Origin: Panicum virgatum
Taxonomy: Eukaryota; Streptophyta; Magnoliopsida; Poales; Poaceae
Reading direction: 5' to 3'
Assembly: GCF_016808335.1 (NCBI RefSeq)
Contig: NC_053148.1
Coordinates: 19,072,933 to 19,136,932 of the forward strand
DNA: 64,000 bases
The first letter of the stretch is position 1. The number at the start of each line of letters is the position of its first letter. Below the pieces are notes generated by a model. It worked only from the letters and a program-made list of their open reading frames with translations, was not told the DNA's origin and did no database searches. Below are positions 1 to 10,740 of the stretch, piece after piece. A program made the position numbers and the translations under genes.

Positions 1-355
1 CAACAGCAGATGATCTCTCCGCAAGAGCATCTACCTGGGCATCCGTGCCTGAGGGCGTCTTCGAAAGAGGGTTGCTGTGACCTACCGCCTAGCCTGCCGA
101 ACTGGGTGAAGGGGATCAAGCTAGCACCTCGAAGCTAGCGGTCCCGGCGGCATTCCACCTGTGGTGCCCACCCTGGGTTGTGTGCTCTGTTGAGGATCCT
201 GGAGACCTCATAGAGCCACTCCCACCTCTCGGGGAGGTCCCGATGCATGGATCTCCGAGATCCGGGATTACCTGAAAGACAATATCCTTCCTGATAACGA
301 TGTGTCCGCTGAGCGCATAGTACGATTGGTTAAACGCTACGCGGTTGTAGAAGGG
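1..355 (+). pseudogene. Element A pol fragment upstream of integrase
   Basis: From about 248 the plus strand encodes the linker between RNase H and integrase of a Ty3/gypsy polyprotein (WISEIRDYLKD and onward). The frame runs up to the Athila insertion at 356 and resumes exactly at 9613 with DLYRR. Upstream of about 245 the frame shifts and contains stops, so this copy is dead. The first 200 bases are otherwise not clearly assignable; they probably belong to the RNase H region of the same element. Confidence 0.6.
351..355. repeat. Target-site duplication AAGGG, left copy (Athila-type insertion)
   Basis: AAGGG at 351-355 precedes the element start TGTTGACGCTCC and is repeated at 9608-9612 after the element end. 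A perfect 5-bp duplication is normal for LTR-retrotransposon integration and fixes both outer ends. Confidence 0.93.
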
Positions 356-657
356 TGTTGACGCTCCTTAGAGCACCAATTTACGTACCGCAAGCGCACG
401 GATCGTGTAGCTTTTCCCTTAGATTATTCCCCTAAGGTTTATCAATCCACGGAACAAGTGTATTACTATGCTTAACTAAGCACTAATGATGTTGGTAAAA
501 GATCTATATTGAGTGTTTGAGTGTGAAATAGATCTAATCTAACCAATCTAATCTAATCAAGACTAGTTAGCAATGATAGGTGTGTGCACAAGATGTGAAG
601 AGCATTTGTCCATAGGGTCTAGGATCACTAGAGATGTAATCGCCAAGCAACGAAGTC
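356..657 (-). repeat. 3' LTR of the Athila-type element (only the outer about 302 bp recognisable)
   Basis: These bases align with 8435-8738 with roughly 3% differences by eye, from TGTTGACGCTCC through AAGCAACGAAG. Right after that the two LTRs stop matching, although the other LTR continues for another 870 bases. Either most of this LTR was deleted or replaced, or it recombined with a diverged relative. The inner LTR boundary and polypurine tract could not be placed. Confidence 0.75.
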
Positions 658-2361
658 TAACAATATTTCTTCAAACAAAGGTCAGAGGAGCAGCAAGGAT
701 AATCATATCATGGGCGTTCAAAAACTCATCCAATATTACTCCACAACTCTTACCTTTAGCCGGCAACTTGAATATCGACAACACTTGCTTTTCTTGCCAT
801 CCTTGGAGGTTTTTTTTTCTTTTTTTAGTTTTTAGAAGCAAAATACCCTGCAACAAAGGTTAGACCAAAAATTCTTGCACAAGTCCTTTCATGTCTCTCA
901 ATATAAGTGGCTATCCTATTTTTATTTGCAAGCTCTCGTCTCCCGAAAGTCTCTCAAGTATAAAGTGGGGCTATAGGTGAGGCTTAGCAAAGTATATACA
1001 TTTATTGTCAAGTCAAGAAAACCTTCTAATGAGTGCTTACCTTCCGAGCCAATGATCATGAGAGTTTCTCCATAATGTAAGGGGTTCAAGGATAAGAAGA
1101 TTTAGAATGGTGGACATGTGCAAAGGCATACAAAAAGATTGACTTCAAGGCACAACATCGTCCTCGTTGTCGGATTGCACATGGTTGGAATTGAGGATAT
1201 TGTTCTCAAACAACAGGGTGATATCTCTTTGCACTTCTCTAACCATAGAATCCCTTCATTTATTCTTTTCTTCTCATACATTTTTTTCTTTCTTTCTTTC
1301 TCCCGAATTTTCTTTCTCTTTTCCGAACCTTTTCATAGGACACTTTCTATAAAACATAGATAGGCAATTCTCCAAAGTGGTTCCCTGAGTTTTTGGAGCC
1401 CGAGCCGAGGTCAGAGGGGCCTAGGCCGGCCGGCCCAAGGGGTGTAGGCCGGCCGGCCTGGGGCTTTCCCAGGTCGGATTCGGTCCATCTTTCCAGTACT
1501 CCTTCGTTTCTTCATCCTAAAATTATGTTTTATACAAATCATGCGCAGAAACAGAACGTATCCTCATAATTGGGTTGTGGTCAAGGAAAAGGATAATAAA
1601 CAAGATAATCTCAGGTTCGGGTTTTGGAATCCGGCAGATCTCATGAGTTGTTCCGATGAGGAATTCTCATTACCGAATATTGACAGGGCTAGCAATTCAG
1701 AGATGAAAAATACGGACATGATCATTGCTCGAAATTAAAACTCCCAAGAGAAAGAAATCCTAACTCAACTCAATGTACATCCAATACTTATGGTGGAACG
1801 AATAAAGCTTTTGGATGATAGGATTTTTACTCTCGACTTGTCAAGAACTTGATCAACCTTATGCTTGTAGGGGTTTTAATATTTTTATGAAATTAAAGTC
1901 CTCCAAATCATGCCTTACTCGCAAGCGTAATCAAAACCAAGCGCTAGATCAAAGCTCAAGTGTGGGTATTAACATGAAGGAATAATTTACTAAGCTCCAC
2001 AAATACGAATTAATTTTCATGACAACGCTCGTGAACAAATGCTTTAAAGAAAATAAAGTAAAACTGAATGCATAAATAAAATTGCACGATCCAACAAAAA
2101 ACCAAGACTCTTTTTATTTTGTTTTCATGACTCCACACTAATTTAAGACTCACTCTCACACATGCGAAAAATAAAGCACACAACGCTAGACTATGACTCT
2201 CACACATGCGAAATGAAAGACACGCACACGACGAACTTTCGACTAAACAAAGACTAACAAAACTCAATCTACGAGCCGTCACACCTTTCCCCCCATGCTT
2301 AGATTATGCGGCGTCCTCGTCGCAATGATATAAAAGATGGGTGTGACGCTTGTCGGTGTTC
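658..2361. other. Noncoding 3' region of the Athila-type element
   Basis: No convincing coding frame is seen. The stretch contains pyrimidine-rich runs near 810-830 and 1255-1330 (purine-rich on the element's sense strand, so possible polypurine-tract candidates) and a paired GGCCGGCCGGCC module at 1424-1458. The short ORFs here lack recognisable domains and I treat them as chance. Part may be a rearranged remnant of the 3' LTR. Confidence 0.5.
1424..1458. repeat. Paired 12-bp GGCC palindromes, copy 1
   Basis: GGCCGGCCGGCC occurs at 1424-1435 and again at 1447-1458, separated by an 11-bp spacer containing GGGGTGTA. The same arrangement with the same 23-bp period occurs at 3390-3424, and a single related core lies in the right LTR near 9328-9337. 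These look like a conserved cis module of this family. Confidence 0.7.
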
Positions 2362-3179
2362 TCAACGGCACCTAGGGCAATTGCATCTAGGGCGCCCTCC
2401 TCCTTTCTTTTGTAGATCTCCGACCACCCCGAATAACTTCCTTATGTTGCGGACAAGGAAGTTGTAGTCTCTCTCGGCCAAGCTCTCGATGTCGTCCATC
2501 CTTCGATCCATTGCCACGATTCGATCGTGGCACCTATCAATGGTGGCGCGGAGATCCGCGATTTCATTGCGGCACTTGACACAGCACCCGGAGTGATGCC
2601 CGCCGCGGTTGGGGCTGTCGTCCTCGGGCTCGTCGTCGTCCTTCTTCTTCTTGGCGCTGTCACCTTCGGAGAGGTCGTCTTCCTCCCTTCTCTCCTCTTC
2701 GGCCCACCCCGGCCAATCATCATCGTAGTCACGACTGGTGGCGCCCCATGAACTAGGGCTCATGATGCTCTCCCAATCGTTGTCCCCCACATAATCCTTC
2801 GGCTCCGGGGTGTGCTCGATGTAGTTCTTTCTTTTAACTCCGAGGAGGCGCAAGGAACGCCTAGGCGCATGTGGTTTTTGTCTTGTTGCTTCTCGCCTTC
2901 GTCTTCGTCGCTGCTGATGACGACGACCACCCTTTGGGCTTGAGCTAGCTTCTCGTTGCAGCATTGAAGGCCCTTCCCTCCGACGCTCATCCTTGCTTGA
3001 GTATTGAATTTCTTCGGAGGGGCCTTCGCTTCACATCGCTTTGCTTCAACAAGGAGGGGCTGCGCACCGGTTGCCGAGATGGGGCTAGGCGTCCTTGGCG
3101 TGGGGGTGTCGGGCGTCATGCCCCTCTCATTGATCTCCATTGCTTCAATCATAGCTCTTGCGCTCGCTGGACCGGCCAT
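2362..3179 (-). pseudogene. Accessory ORF between pol and 3' LTR of the Athila-type element
   Basis: I do not recognise this protein. From ATG at 3179 the minus strand encodes a Pro/Thr-rich start and an acidic VVVVISSDEDEGE stretch, then a frameshift near 2850-2880 into a second frame ending at 2362. That frame has a basic RRRRRR cluster, an acidic middle (YDDDW, EEERREEDD), a CCVKC motif, a likely coiled coil and a cysteine-rich tail, CNCPRCR. It sits where Athila elements often carry an env-like ORF, but no signal peptide or membrane segment is visible. A TATA-like sequence lies about 70 bases upstream. It could be a nucleic-acid-binding accessory protein; that is inference. Confidence 0.6.
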
Positions 3180-3246
3180 TGTCGATGTCTCTCACGAGGT
3201 GGTGGTGTAGATTGAAAAGTATGAGAGAATAGATCTAACCCGCGCC

Positions 3247-3255
3247 TCTATTTAT
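3247..3255 (-). promoter_or_regulatory. TATA-like box upstream of the Athila accessory ORF
   Basis: On the minus strand ATAAATAGA lies about 70 bases upstream of the accessory ORF start at 3179. Farther upstream are the AATCGGTCTC motif (3355-3371) and the GGCCGGCC pair (3390-3424), matching the order of the same elements ahead of the TATA box in the 5' LTR (9221-9337). This suggests a second internal promoter derived from, or shared with, U3. Confidence 0.45.
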
Positions 3256-3389
3256 GTCCCGAAAAGACTTGGACGAGAAGTCCAAAATCTCCTCGGTTTT
3301 GGCATGCGAAATCTGTAAGGCACAGGTTTTAAATTTTCTTATCTCGCACCTACCAAAAATCGAGACCGATTCGCATACGAGAAGGCTCA

Positions 3390-3424
3390 GGCCGGCCGGC
3401 CTAGGGGTGTTGGGCCGGCCGGCC
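3390..3424. repeat. Paired 12-bp GGCC palindromes, copy 2
   Basis: GGCCGGCCGGCC at 3390-3401 and 3413-3424 are spaced exactly as in the 1424-1458 copy, with a similar spacer (TAGGGGTGTTG). The pair lies between the integrase end (3583) and the accessory ORF, in its presumed promoter. Confidence 0.7.
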
Positions 3425-3582
3425 CAGGGGGGTTTTCAGCCCTCTAGACTCCAACTTTTTCCGAGGTGCTTACCAATAAATTAGAAGCCTATGTTTTACT
3501 CAAAGTTCGTCCAAAATAAAAATAAAACTATGAAAACAAAATCTAAAAGAGAGTATGTACAAACTTACCATGCTTAACGTCG

Positions 3583-6500
3583 TTAGGCTTGACGTTCCGG
3601 TTCCTCCTCCATGGTGTATATGTCTATGTAATGAAGGGGCACGACGTCGGGCTCCAAGAATACCTTTAGTCGCTGTCCGTTCACCACATATTGGTCACCT
3701 TTCACATCCATGATTATCACCGCTCCCGTGGGTGAAACTGAGTGTACGACGTACGGTCCATCCCATTTGCTTTGCAATTTTCCTTTGCCAAAAAGTTTGA
3801 ATCTTGAATTGTAGAGTAGGACCTTGTCTCCTTCTTTGAATTCCTTATTTTGTAATCGCTTGTCGTACCACCACTTCATCCTTTCTTTGTAAATTGATGC
3901 ACTATTGTACGCTTTCAATCTTAACTCCTCCAATTCGCTTATTTGGATTCTCCATTTAATTCCAGCGGCTTCTGCATCAAAGTTCATTTTCTTCATCGCC
4001 CAATACGCCTTATGTTCTAGCTCAACCGGCAAGTGGCATGTTTTTCCATAAACAAATTGATAAGGAGTCATACCAATTGGGGTTTTGTGTGCCGTACGAT
4101 ATGCCCATAATGCATCATCTAGTCTCTTCGACCAATCTTTTCCTCCTTTTACCACGGTCTTCTTTAAGATATCCTTCAACTGCTTGTTCGAAGTTTCCGC
4201 TTGTCCGTTTGTTTGGGGGTGATAAGCCGTGGACACTCTATGTTCAATTCCCAATTTCTTCAAGCATTTACCAAAGTCTTTGCCCGTGAAGTGTGTTCCT
4301 CCGTCGCTTATCAAGATTCTCAGGACGCCATATCGAGGGAAGATAACCGATTTAATCATGTGTATGGACTCCTCCGTTGATGCCTTCCGACATGGCATAG
4401 CTTCAACCCACTTAGAAACATAGTCCACAATCACCAATATATGCTCAAACCCATGTGAGTTCACGAATAGTCCCATGAAATCGATTCCCCAGACATCAAA
4501 TAGATCTATTTGCAAATTGTAGTTCAATGGCATGGCATTCCTTTGCGAGATATTCCCCGTCCTTTGGCATTCCGGACAAGTCGAAACAAATCTTTTCGCA
4601 TCTTCATGCATCTCGAGCCAATAGAATCCACTAGCCCATACCTTAGCTTGAGTTCTAAAGTGCCCATAATGTCCTCCATATCCCGACGAGTGACATTTTC
4701 TTAGAACTTCTTCACGTTCCTCCCTCGGTATGCATCTTCTTAGGACTTCATCTTCTCCATATCTATATAAGTATGGTGGATCCCAATAGTATTTTCTTCT
4801 CTCCGCGATCACTCTTCTCCTTGCATTCTTGTCCAAGTGATCCAAGGGCATCCCTTTTATTGCTCTTATTATTTCTTTCATCCAACTATCTTTGTCAAGA
4901 ATTCTATATAGGTGATCATCTCTCATTTGATCCTCGATAGGTTCTTTTTCATCATCTCCATGGTTCATCCTTGATAGGTGGTCGGCCACAACATTTTCTG
5001 TCCCTTTCTTGTCACTTATCTCCACATCGAATTCTTGTTGCAATAGGATCCATCGAATCAAGCGTGGTTTAGCATATTTCTTGGACAAGAGATACTTGAT
5101 TGCCGCATGGTCGGTATAAACTATCACCTTTGAATTTACTATGTATGATCTGAATTTTTCGAAGGCGAATACCACGGCAAGCAATTCTTTCTCCGTTGTT
5201 GCATAATTAACTTAGGCTTCATTGAGAGTGTTGCTTGCATAGTAGATAGAATTTACCTTCCCCTCTTTCCTTTGTCCAAGAACGGCTCCTATGGCGTAGT
5301 CGCTTGCATCACACATGATTTCAAAAGGTAGATTCCAATCTGGAGGTTGCATGATAGGAGCACTTATGAGGGATTGCTTGAGTGTTCGAAATGCGTGAAG
5401 ACAATCACTATCGAAAATGTACTCCACATCTTTTTGGAGAAGTTGTGTCAATGGCTTGGTGATTTTTGAAAAATCCTTTATGAACCTCCTATAGAATCCA
5501 GCATGACCGAGGAAGCTCCTCAAAGATTTGATGTCCGTAGGTGGTGGCAATTTCTCCACGGTTTCTATCTTTGCTCTGTCCACCTCTATCCCTCTCTCGG
5601 AGATAACATGACCGAGGACAATTCCTTCTTTCACCATGAAATGACACTTCTCCCAATTAAACACAAGATCAACCTCTCCACATCTTTTAAGAACTTTCTC
5701 CAAATTTGCCAAGCAATTTTCAAAGCTAGTACCATGCACCGAGAAATCATCCATGAATACCTCCATAATCTCTTCTATGAAATCTGAAAATATAGCCATC
5801 ATGCACCTTTGAAAAGAAGCGGGCGCATTGCACAATCCAAAAGGCATCCTCCGATATGCAAAAGTTCCATACGGGCAAGTAAATATGGTCTTATGTTGAT
5901 CATTTGGATGAATAGGTATTTGGAAGAATCCCGAGTATCCATCAAGGTAACAAAAGTGTGAATGCTTTTCCAACCTTTCTAGCATCTCGTCGATGAATGG
6001 TAGTGGAAAATGATCTTTCCTCGTTGCCTTATTCAATTTTCTATAATCGATGCACATCCTCCATCCCGTGATGGTTCTTTGTGGTATCAATTGCTCCTTC
6101 TCATTTTTCACAACCATGAGTCTTCCTTTCTTTGGAACGCAATGAACGGAGCTTACCCATTCACTATGTGGCACGGGGTATATTATTCCGGCATTTAACA
6201 ATTTGATAACCTCCTTCTTCACCACATCACGCATAGCATGGTTCAACCTTCTTTGATGCTCTACGACCGGCTTGTATTGCTCCTCGAGTTGTATATGATG
6301 TGTGCAAAAAGTAGGGCTAATATCTTTCAAGTCATTAATCGAGTAGCCGATCACCTTTTTGTGCTTCTTCAATAAATTCAGCAACTTCTCCGTCTCTTCC
6401 CGGCTCAATTCGTCGCTAATAATCACCGGAAAAGTCTTGCCGTCTCCCAAAAATTCATATTTCAATCCCTTGGGGAGTGGCTTCATCTCAACATCGGGCG

Positions 6501-6636
6501 CACCATCCTCTTCTTGATCTAACTCTCCAATGTCTTGAAATTTTTCTTCCTCCAAATTCCTGTGTTGCGACTTCAACTCTTCCATTTTTTCCACTAGTTC
6601 TCCGTCTTGATCATCTTGAGCATCTCCATTCTCCAA
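3583..6636 (-). pseudogene. Athila-type pol: reverse transcriptase, RNase H, integrase
   Basis: One minus-strand frame encodes RT, RNase H and integrase, broken only by a TAA at 5212-5214. RT has the CIDYRKLN, YGTFAYRRMPFGLCNAP and FMDD motifs, so the catalytic pair is intact. RNase H keeps [20 protein letters not shown] and VVADHLSR. Integrase keeps a zinc finger ([10 protein letters not shown] with CPECQ), then D (GIDFMG), D (SDGGTHF) and E (NGQAET), followed by the [12 protein letters not shown]-type motif. The stop falls in RNase H, in [16 protein letters not shown], where glutamine fits. No chromodomain is present. Its frame ends at 3583, about 400 bases before the accessory ORF. Confidence 0.9.
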
Positions 6637-7342
6637 AGCGCGTTGGAGAGGATCCCTGAAAGAATCAATAGAACGAATGCTCTCTACCTCTTCGTTATCA
6701 AGAGGTAGAGGTGAAGCAAAAGACGGTTTCGAATGAAATTTGAATGTGCGCTTCTCTCCATCTAGATCAAAAGTGACAATCCCTTTTCCAACATCTAGAA
6801 CAACATTTACTAATTTGAGAAGAGGATGCTTTCATGTTCATCATCACTAGCATTAATCACAAAAAAGTCGGTTGGAATATCTTTACCCGCTATAGTAACT
6901 TTTAAATTTCTAAGCACTCCTAGCGGTTTGATTAATGTACCATCTCCCATGATCAATTTAATGATTGTGGCATATATGTTTGGTGTTTTGTTAAAAAGCA
7001 TAGCATAAACCTTGGAACTCATCACACTAAGATGGACGCCAACGTCACATAGAACATTCAACATTTTGTTCCGTATATCATGCAATCAACATGAGGTGTG
7101 GGTGATGGATTACATTCGCCTTGATCACTTCCAATCGCATATACTTGGGCTATGTGCACGTAGGGTGATGATTCTGATTTTACTACCATGATCCTTTTGA
7201 CCTCCAGCACTTCGTCCAAGTCAATCTCTTCTTCTTTTTCTTCAAAAAGTTTCCGAATAATATCACCGGCCGATTAATTGCCAAATGTATATCCTGTGTG
7301 ATTATCCGGCGGAAAATCTTCCGCTATCACCTTCGCCATTCC
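6637..7342 (-). pseudogene. Athila-type protease region
   Basis: The clearest piece is the 6810-7085 frame, which has an aspartic-protease-like start (LCDVGVHLSVMSS, in the place of the usual LCDLGA motif), a GDGTL flap-like stretch and DFFVINA. It lies between gag (ending 7343) and RT (starting 6636), as expected in a gag-pro-pol order. Frames break on both sides and the D-x-G-x-S site is altered, so the protease is probably inactive. Confidence 0.65.
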
Positions 7343-8302
7343 TCATTGATTTGGATGCGGTCTTGCTTTATTGAACAATCTTCCGAAGTCAATTGGTATC
7401 CAATCCATTTGCTCGAATTCCCTTAGCGATTTGGCGGTGTCCATGGTTCTTCCTTTCTTTTCCGGGTCGTCTTTCGTTGCACTCCGGATCGATGCTTCTT
7501 CATCTTGGTTTGTCTCTATGACTTTCCCATGCTTCGGTTGTTCTTCCCTCACTTCCGATGCCTCTTTTCTGAAAATTCCATCAAGCACCCGCACTTGAGA
7601 TTCTTCCTTGGAGCTTGCCGAACATCGTTTTTCCCAATCTCTTCGCATGGCCGCACCCTTGCTTATTTTTTGTAGGAGTTGGGCGGCTTCCATGAGTGTT
7701 TTCTCCATGAGATCTCCTCCTGCACACATTTGAACAAACTGCATGCACTCGGGGGTTAGGGAAAAATAAAAAGTATGCAAGAGTACTTCACCGTAAAATC
7801 CGAGCTTCGGTCCTTGTTCAATTAATCCATTGAATCTATCCCATGCTTGATCTATCCCTTCTTCTTCTCCTTGCGCGAAGTTGATCACTTGCTTTCGAAT
7901 ATGTTGAACCTTGCTTAATGGAAAGAACCGCTCGCAAAATTTCTTCATCAAGTCATCCCAATTTCCTTTTACCTCGAAGGATGCAAGTGCAAACCATCTT
8001 CTCGCTTCTTCCGCAAGTGAGTATGGGAAAAGATTCCATCTAAACCAAGCTAGCGGAACTCTATCTTGTTGTACCGTGTTGCATAGCATTGTGAACCACT
8101 TGATATGTCTATATGGGTTGTCCGTCTCATCTCCTCTAAAGGGGTTTGCCGCCGCCATCTTGATGATTTGAGGCTTGATCTCGTACTCGGTGGCTCGCAA
8201 CACCGAATCTTATTTTTGCATGTCGAAGTCCTCCGATCGCGGGCTTGCATAATCCCTTAGTGATTTTTCTCCTTCCTCCACGTGTTGAATGAGATGGGCC
8301 AT
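7343..8302 (-). pseudogene. Athila-type gag
   Basis: The ATG on the minus strand is at 8302 (MAHLIQHVEEGE). One in-frame stop follows at about residue 31 (DMQK-stop-DSVLRATEYEI), then an open gag runs to 7343. It contains the retrotransposon-gag core: NPFRGDETDNPYRHIKWF, FPYSLAEEARRWF, W(D)DLMKKFCERFFP and the QGEEEGIDQAWDRFNGL stretch. The retained reading frame without other breaks suggests a fairly young copy. No zinc knuckle is visible in this frame. Confidence 0.85.
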
Positions 8303-8408
8303 CTAGACAATCAAAACAAAAACAAAAAACAAAAATTTTCTAGGGAAAATGTTAGGTGTTAGTAACCAACAAAATTAATACAAAGTTAAACGTAGCAAAA
8401 TCGCTTGT
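8303..8408. other. Leader between Athila PBS and gag
   Basis: This A-rich noncoding leader separates the primer-binding site from the gag start codon. Nothing else is seen in it. Confidence 0.6.
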
Positions 8409-8426
8409 TCCCCGGCAACGGCGCCA
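8409..8426 (-). promoter_or_regulatory. Primer-binding site, tRNA-Asp type
   Basis: On the minus strand TGGCGCCGTTGCCGGGGA follows the LTR end after an 8-base gap. It is complementary to the 3' end of plant tRNA-Asp, the primer type used by Athila elements. It confirms the right LTR as the 5' LTR and the minus-strand orientation. Confidence 0.85.
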
Positions 8427-8434
8427 GAAAAGCT

Positions 8435-9607
8435 TGTTGACGCTCCTTAGAGCGCCAATTTACGAACCGCAAGCGCACGGATCGTGTAGCTTTTCCCTTA
8501 GAGTATTCCCCCAAGGTTTATCAATCCACGGAACAAGTGTATTACTATGCTTAACTAAGCACTAATGATGTTGGTAAAAGATCTATATTGAGTGTTTGAG
8601 TGTGAAATAGATCTAATCTAACCAATCTAATCTAATCTAGACTAGTGAGCAATGATAGGTGTGTGCACAAGATGTGAAGAGAATTTGTCCATAGGGTCTA
8701 GGATGACTAGATATGTAATCGCAAGCAACGAAGAACGAATCTAATCTACCAAAGGTGTGTTCCAAGATCAAAACCTTTCCCTCCCGCATACCGTCACTAC
8801 ACGAGGATAATTCGTAACGAATCAACAAGAACACGATAGTTGATGTAATCTAAGTAAACCATGCAAGAGCAAAGCAAACCCAAAGCCAAGTCGCGAACTA
8901 TTAGGCATCAAAGCATCATCAACAAGAATCGCGATAGATCAATCTTATAAAGGATTCGGCAATTACAACTCAAGATCTCCTTACAACCCCATGAACAAAC
9001 GAGGACTTTTCCCCATGAAGCTAAGCGAAGCGTAGTCGATCATGGTGATGAAATCTCCGGCAAGGGATGGATCCCTTGCTGTCCTCCAACTTGTAGCGGC
9101 GCCGAGGGACGATGAGGCCTCCGGTGTCGCCTTTCTCTTGTGTCTAACTCGAATGGATCTCTGAAACTCGTCTCTGGATGCTCTCTGGATGACTCCCCCC
9201 TTTGACGGCAGCTTCGGGGTTTATATAGGCGGTTCTGGTCGATGGTTTTGGTAAAACACAAATTAGGGTTGACGCATACTTCGCGCTGAAGAAAATTGAG
9301 ACCGATTGGGCTCCGAAATGGGCTAGTCCGGCCGGCCTGGGCCCTTTCTGGCCCCTTTCGGTCCCATCTTTCGCGTGTGGCCTCTTCTTCTTATTCCTCA
9401 TCTTAGCCCAGTTGTAACCATGCGTCAAAACATCTCCGAAAATGTCCAATTTCCTGTCAAAATACAACATGCTCCAAAATCCAGGACAAAATCGAAAACG
9501 GTCAAGTTCGGGTGCCAAGTCGCGGGTTAGTACATGAATCATCCCGAAGAATTTACCAAAATAACTCCTAATCGTATAGTAAAATGGGTACTTAAGGAGC
9601 GCCAACA
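8435..9607 (-). repeat. 5' LTR of the Athila-type element (1173 bp)
   Basis: The LTR starts TGTTGACGCTCC and ends GGAGCGCCAACA on the plus strand, imperfect inverted repeats of each other. A TATATAA box on the minus strand lies at 9221-9227, with the AATCGGTCTC motif (9291-9307) and a GGCCGGCC core (near 9328-9337) upstream of it. The adjacent TSD AAGGG follows at 9608-9612. Confidence 0.92.
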
Positions 9608-9612
9608 AAGGG
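9608..9612. repeat. Target-site duplication AAGGG, right copy
   Basis: This is identical to 351-355 and marks the right end of the Athila-type insertion. Confidence 0.93.
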
Positions 9613-10740
9613 GATCTCTACCGCCGTGGCACCAATGGTATCCTCATGCGGCGCATTTCCCAGGGAGAGGGCCGTGAGTTGCTCGCGGAGATCCATGGAG
9701 GCGAGTGTGGAAGTCGTTCCTCATCTCGCACGCTTGTTGGTAAGGACTTTCGGCATGGCTTCTACTGGCCGACAGCACTCCAGGATGTGGCTGAGCTGGT
9801 AAGGTCCTGCAAAGCATACCAGTTCCATGCAAAGCAAATACACACACCGGCTCAAGCTCTGCAAATGATCCCGCCCTCATGGCCATTCGCCGTATGGGGC
9901 GTGGATATCCTGGGGCCGTTCCCCCGGGCCGTCGGCGGGTACCGGTTCCTCTACGTCGCCATTGACAAATTCACAAAATGGCCGAAGGTTACCCCTGTGG
10001 TGAACATCACCAAAAAATCAGCAGTTGCATTCCTCAAGTCCATTGTGTACAGATTTGTCATCCCAAACCGCATTATCACGGACAACGGGACCCAATTCAA
10101 AAGCAGACTCTTCCAAAAGTACTGCGAGGACATCGGCATCCAGCTATGCTTTGCGTCCGTGGCACATCCCCGCAGCAATGGACAGGTCGAGAGAGCGAAT
10201 GCAGAGGTTCTCAGGGGACTCAAGACCCGCACCTATAACTGCTTGAAGAAGCATGGTGCCAAATGGGTTGATGAACTTCTGTGCGTACTATGGGACAACC
10301 GGACCACACCCAGCCGAGCCACCGGGGAGACCCCATTCTTCCTGGTCTACGGGGCTGAAGCATGCCTTCCCCCGGAAATTCACCTGGGCTCACCACAGGT
10401 CCAGGCTTTTGACGAATCCATGCAGGAACAACTGCGGTGTGACGATGTGGACTTCATTGACGAACGAAGGTGGCGAGAAGCAATCCAAAATGCACGCTAC
10501 AATCAGGCGTTCAGGCGCTACCATCAACGGTTCATGCACAGTAGGGAGCTCCGGGCTGGCGACCTCGTCCTAAGGCGGATCCTGAACCGAGCAGGGCTCC
10601 ACAAACTCTCCCCTAGCTGGGAGGGTCCCTTCAAGGTTACAGAAGTATGCCGGCCTGGATGCGTTCGCCTTACCACAGAAGAAGGGGTGCCGCTACCCAA
10701 CCCATGGAACATAGAGCATCTGCGTAAGTTTTACACTTAG
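9613..10740 (+). pseudogene. Element A integrase (C-terminal part of pol)
   Basis: The plus-strand frame continues the pol interrupted at 355 and ends at TAG 10738-10740 after NIEHLRKFYT. The catalytic triad is intact: D in WGVDILGPF, D in TDNGTQF and E in NGQVERAN. The C-terminal domain has LSPSWEGPFKV, the GPF-type motif. The zinc finger is damaged: the usual paired Cys of CxxC reads CKAY, and one of the expected histidines near ECGSRSSS is missing. The integrase best matches the Tat clade. It has no chromodomain. Confidence 0.85.

Larger units (their letters stand above)
356..9607 (-). mobile_element. Athila-type Ty3/gypsy retrotransposon, nested in element A pol
   Basis: This 9.25-kb minus-strand element has matching ends (TGTTGACGCTCC at 356 and 8435, GGAGCGCCAACA at 9596-9607), the TSD AAGGG, a tRNA-Asp-type primer-binding site at 8409-8426, gag, protease, RT, RNase H and integrase, and an accessory ORF between pol and the 3' LTR. 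FMDDFSVHG in RT and an integrase beginning DVWGIDFMG point to the Athila clade. The right (5') LTR is complete at 1173 bp. The left (3') LTR matches it only over about 302 bp. Stops and frameshifts make the copy non-autonomous. Confidence 0.92.

Noticed and set aside
2760..3179. Accessory ORF considered as an env-like glycoprotein
   Set aside because: It has no signal peptide, no membrane segment and no cleavage-site pattern; its charged composition suggests a soluble protein.
9646..10740. Integrase frame as a host-domesticated gene
   Set aside because: It is continuous with the pol fragment at 248-355 across the Athila insertion, and its zinc finger is damaged.
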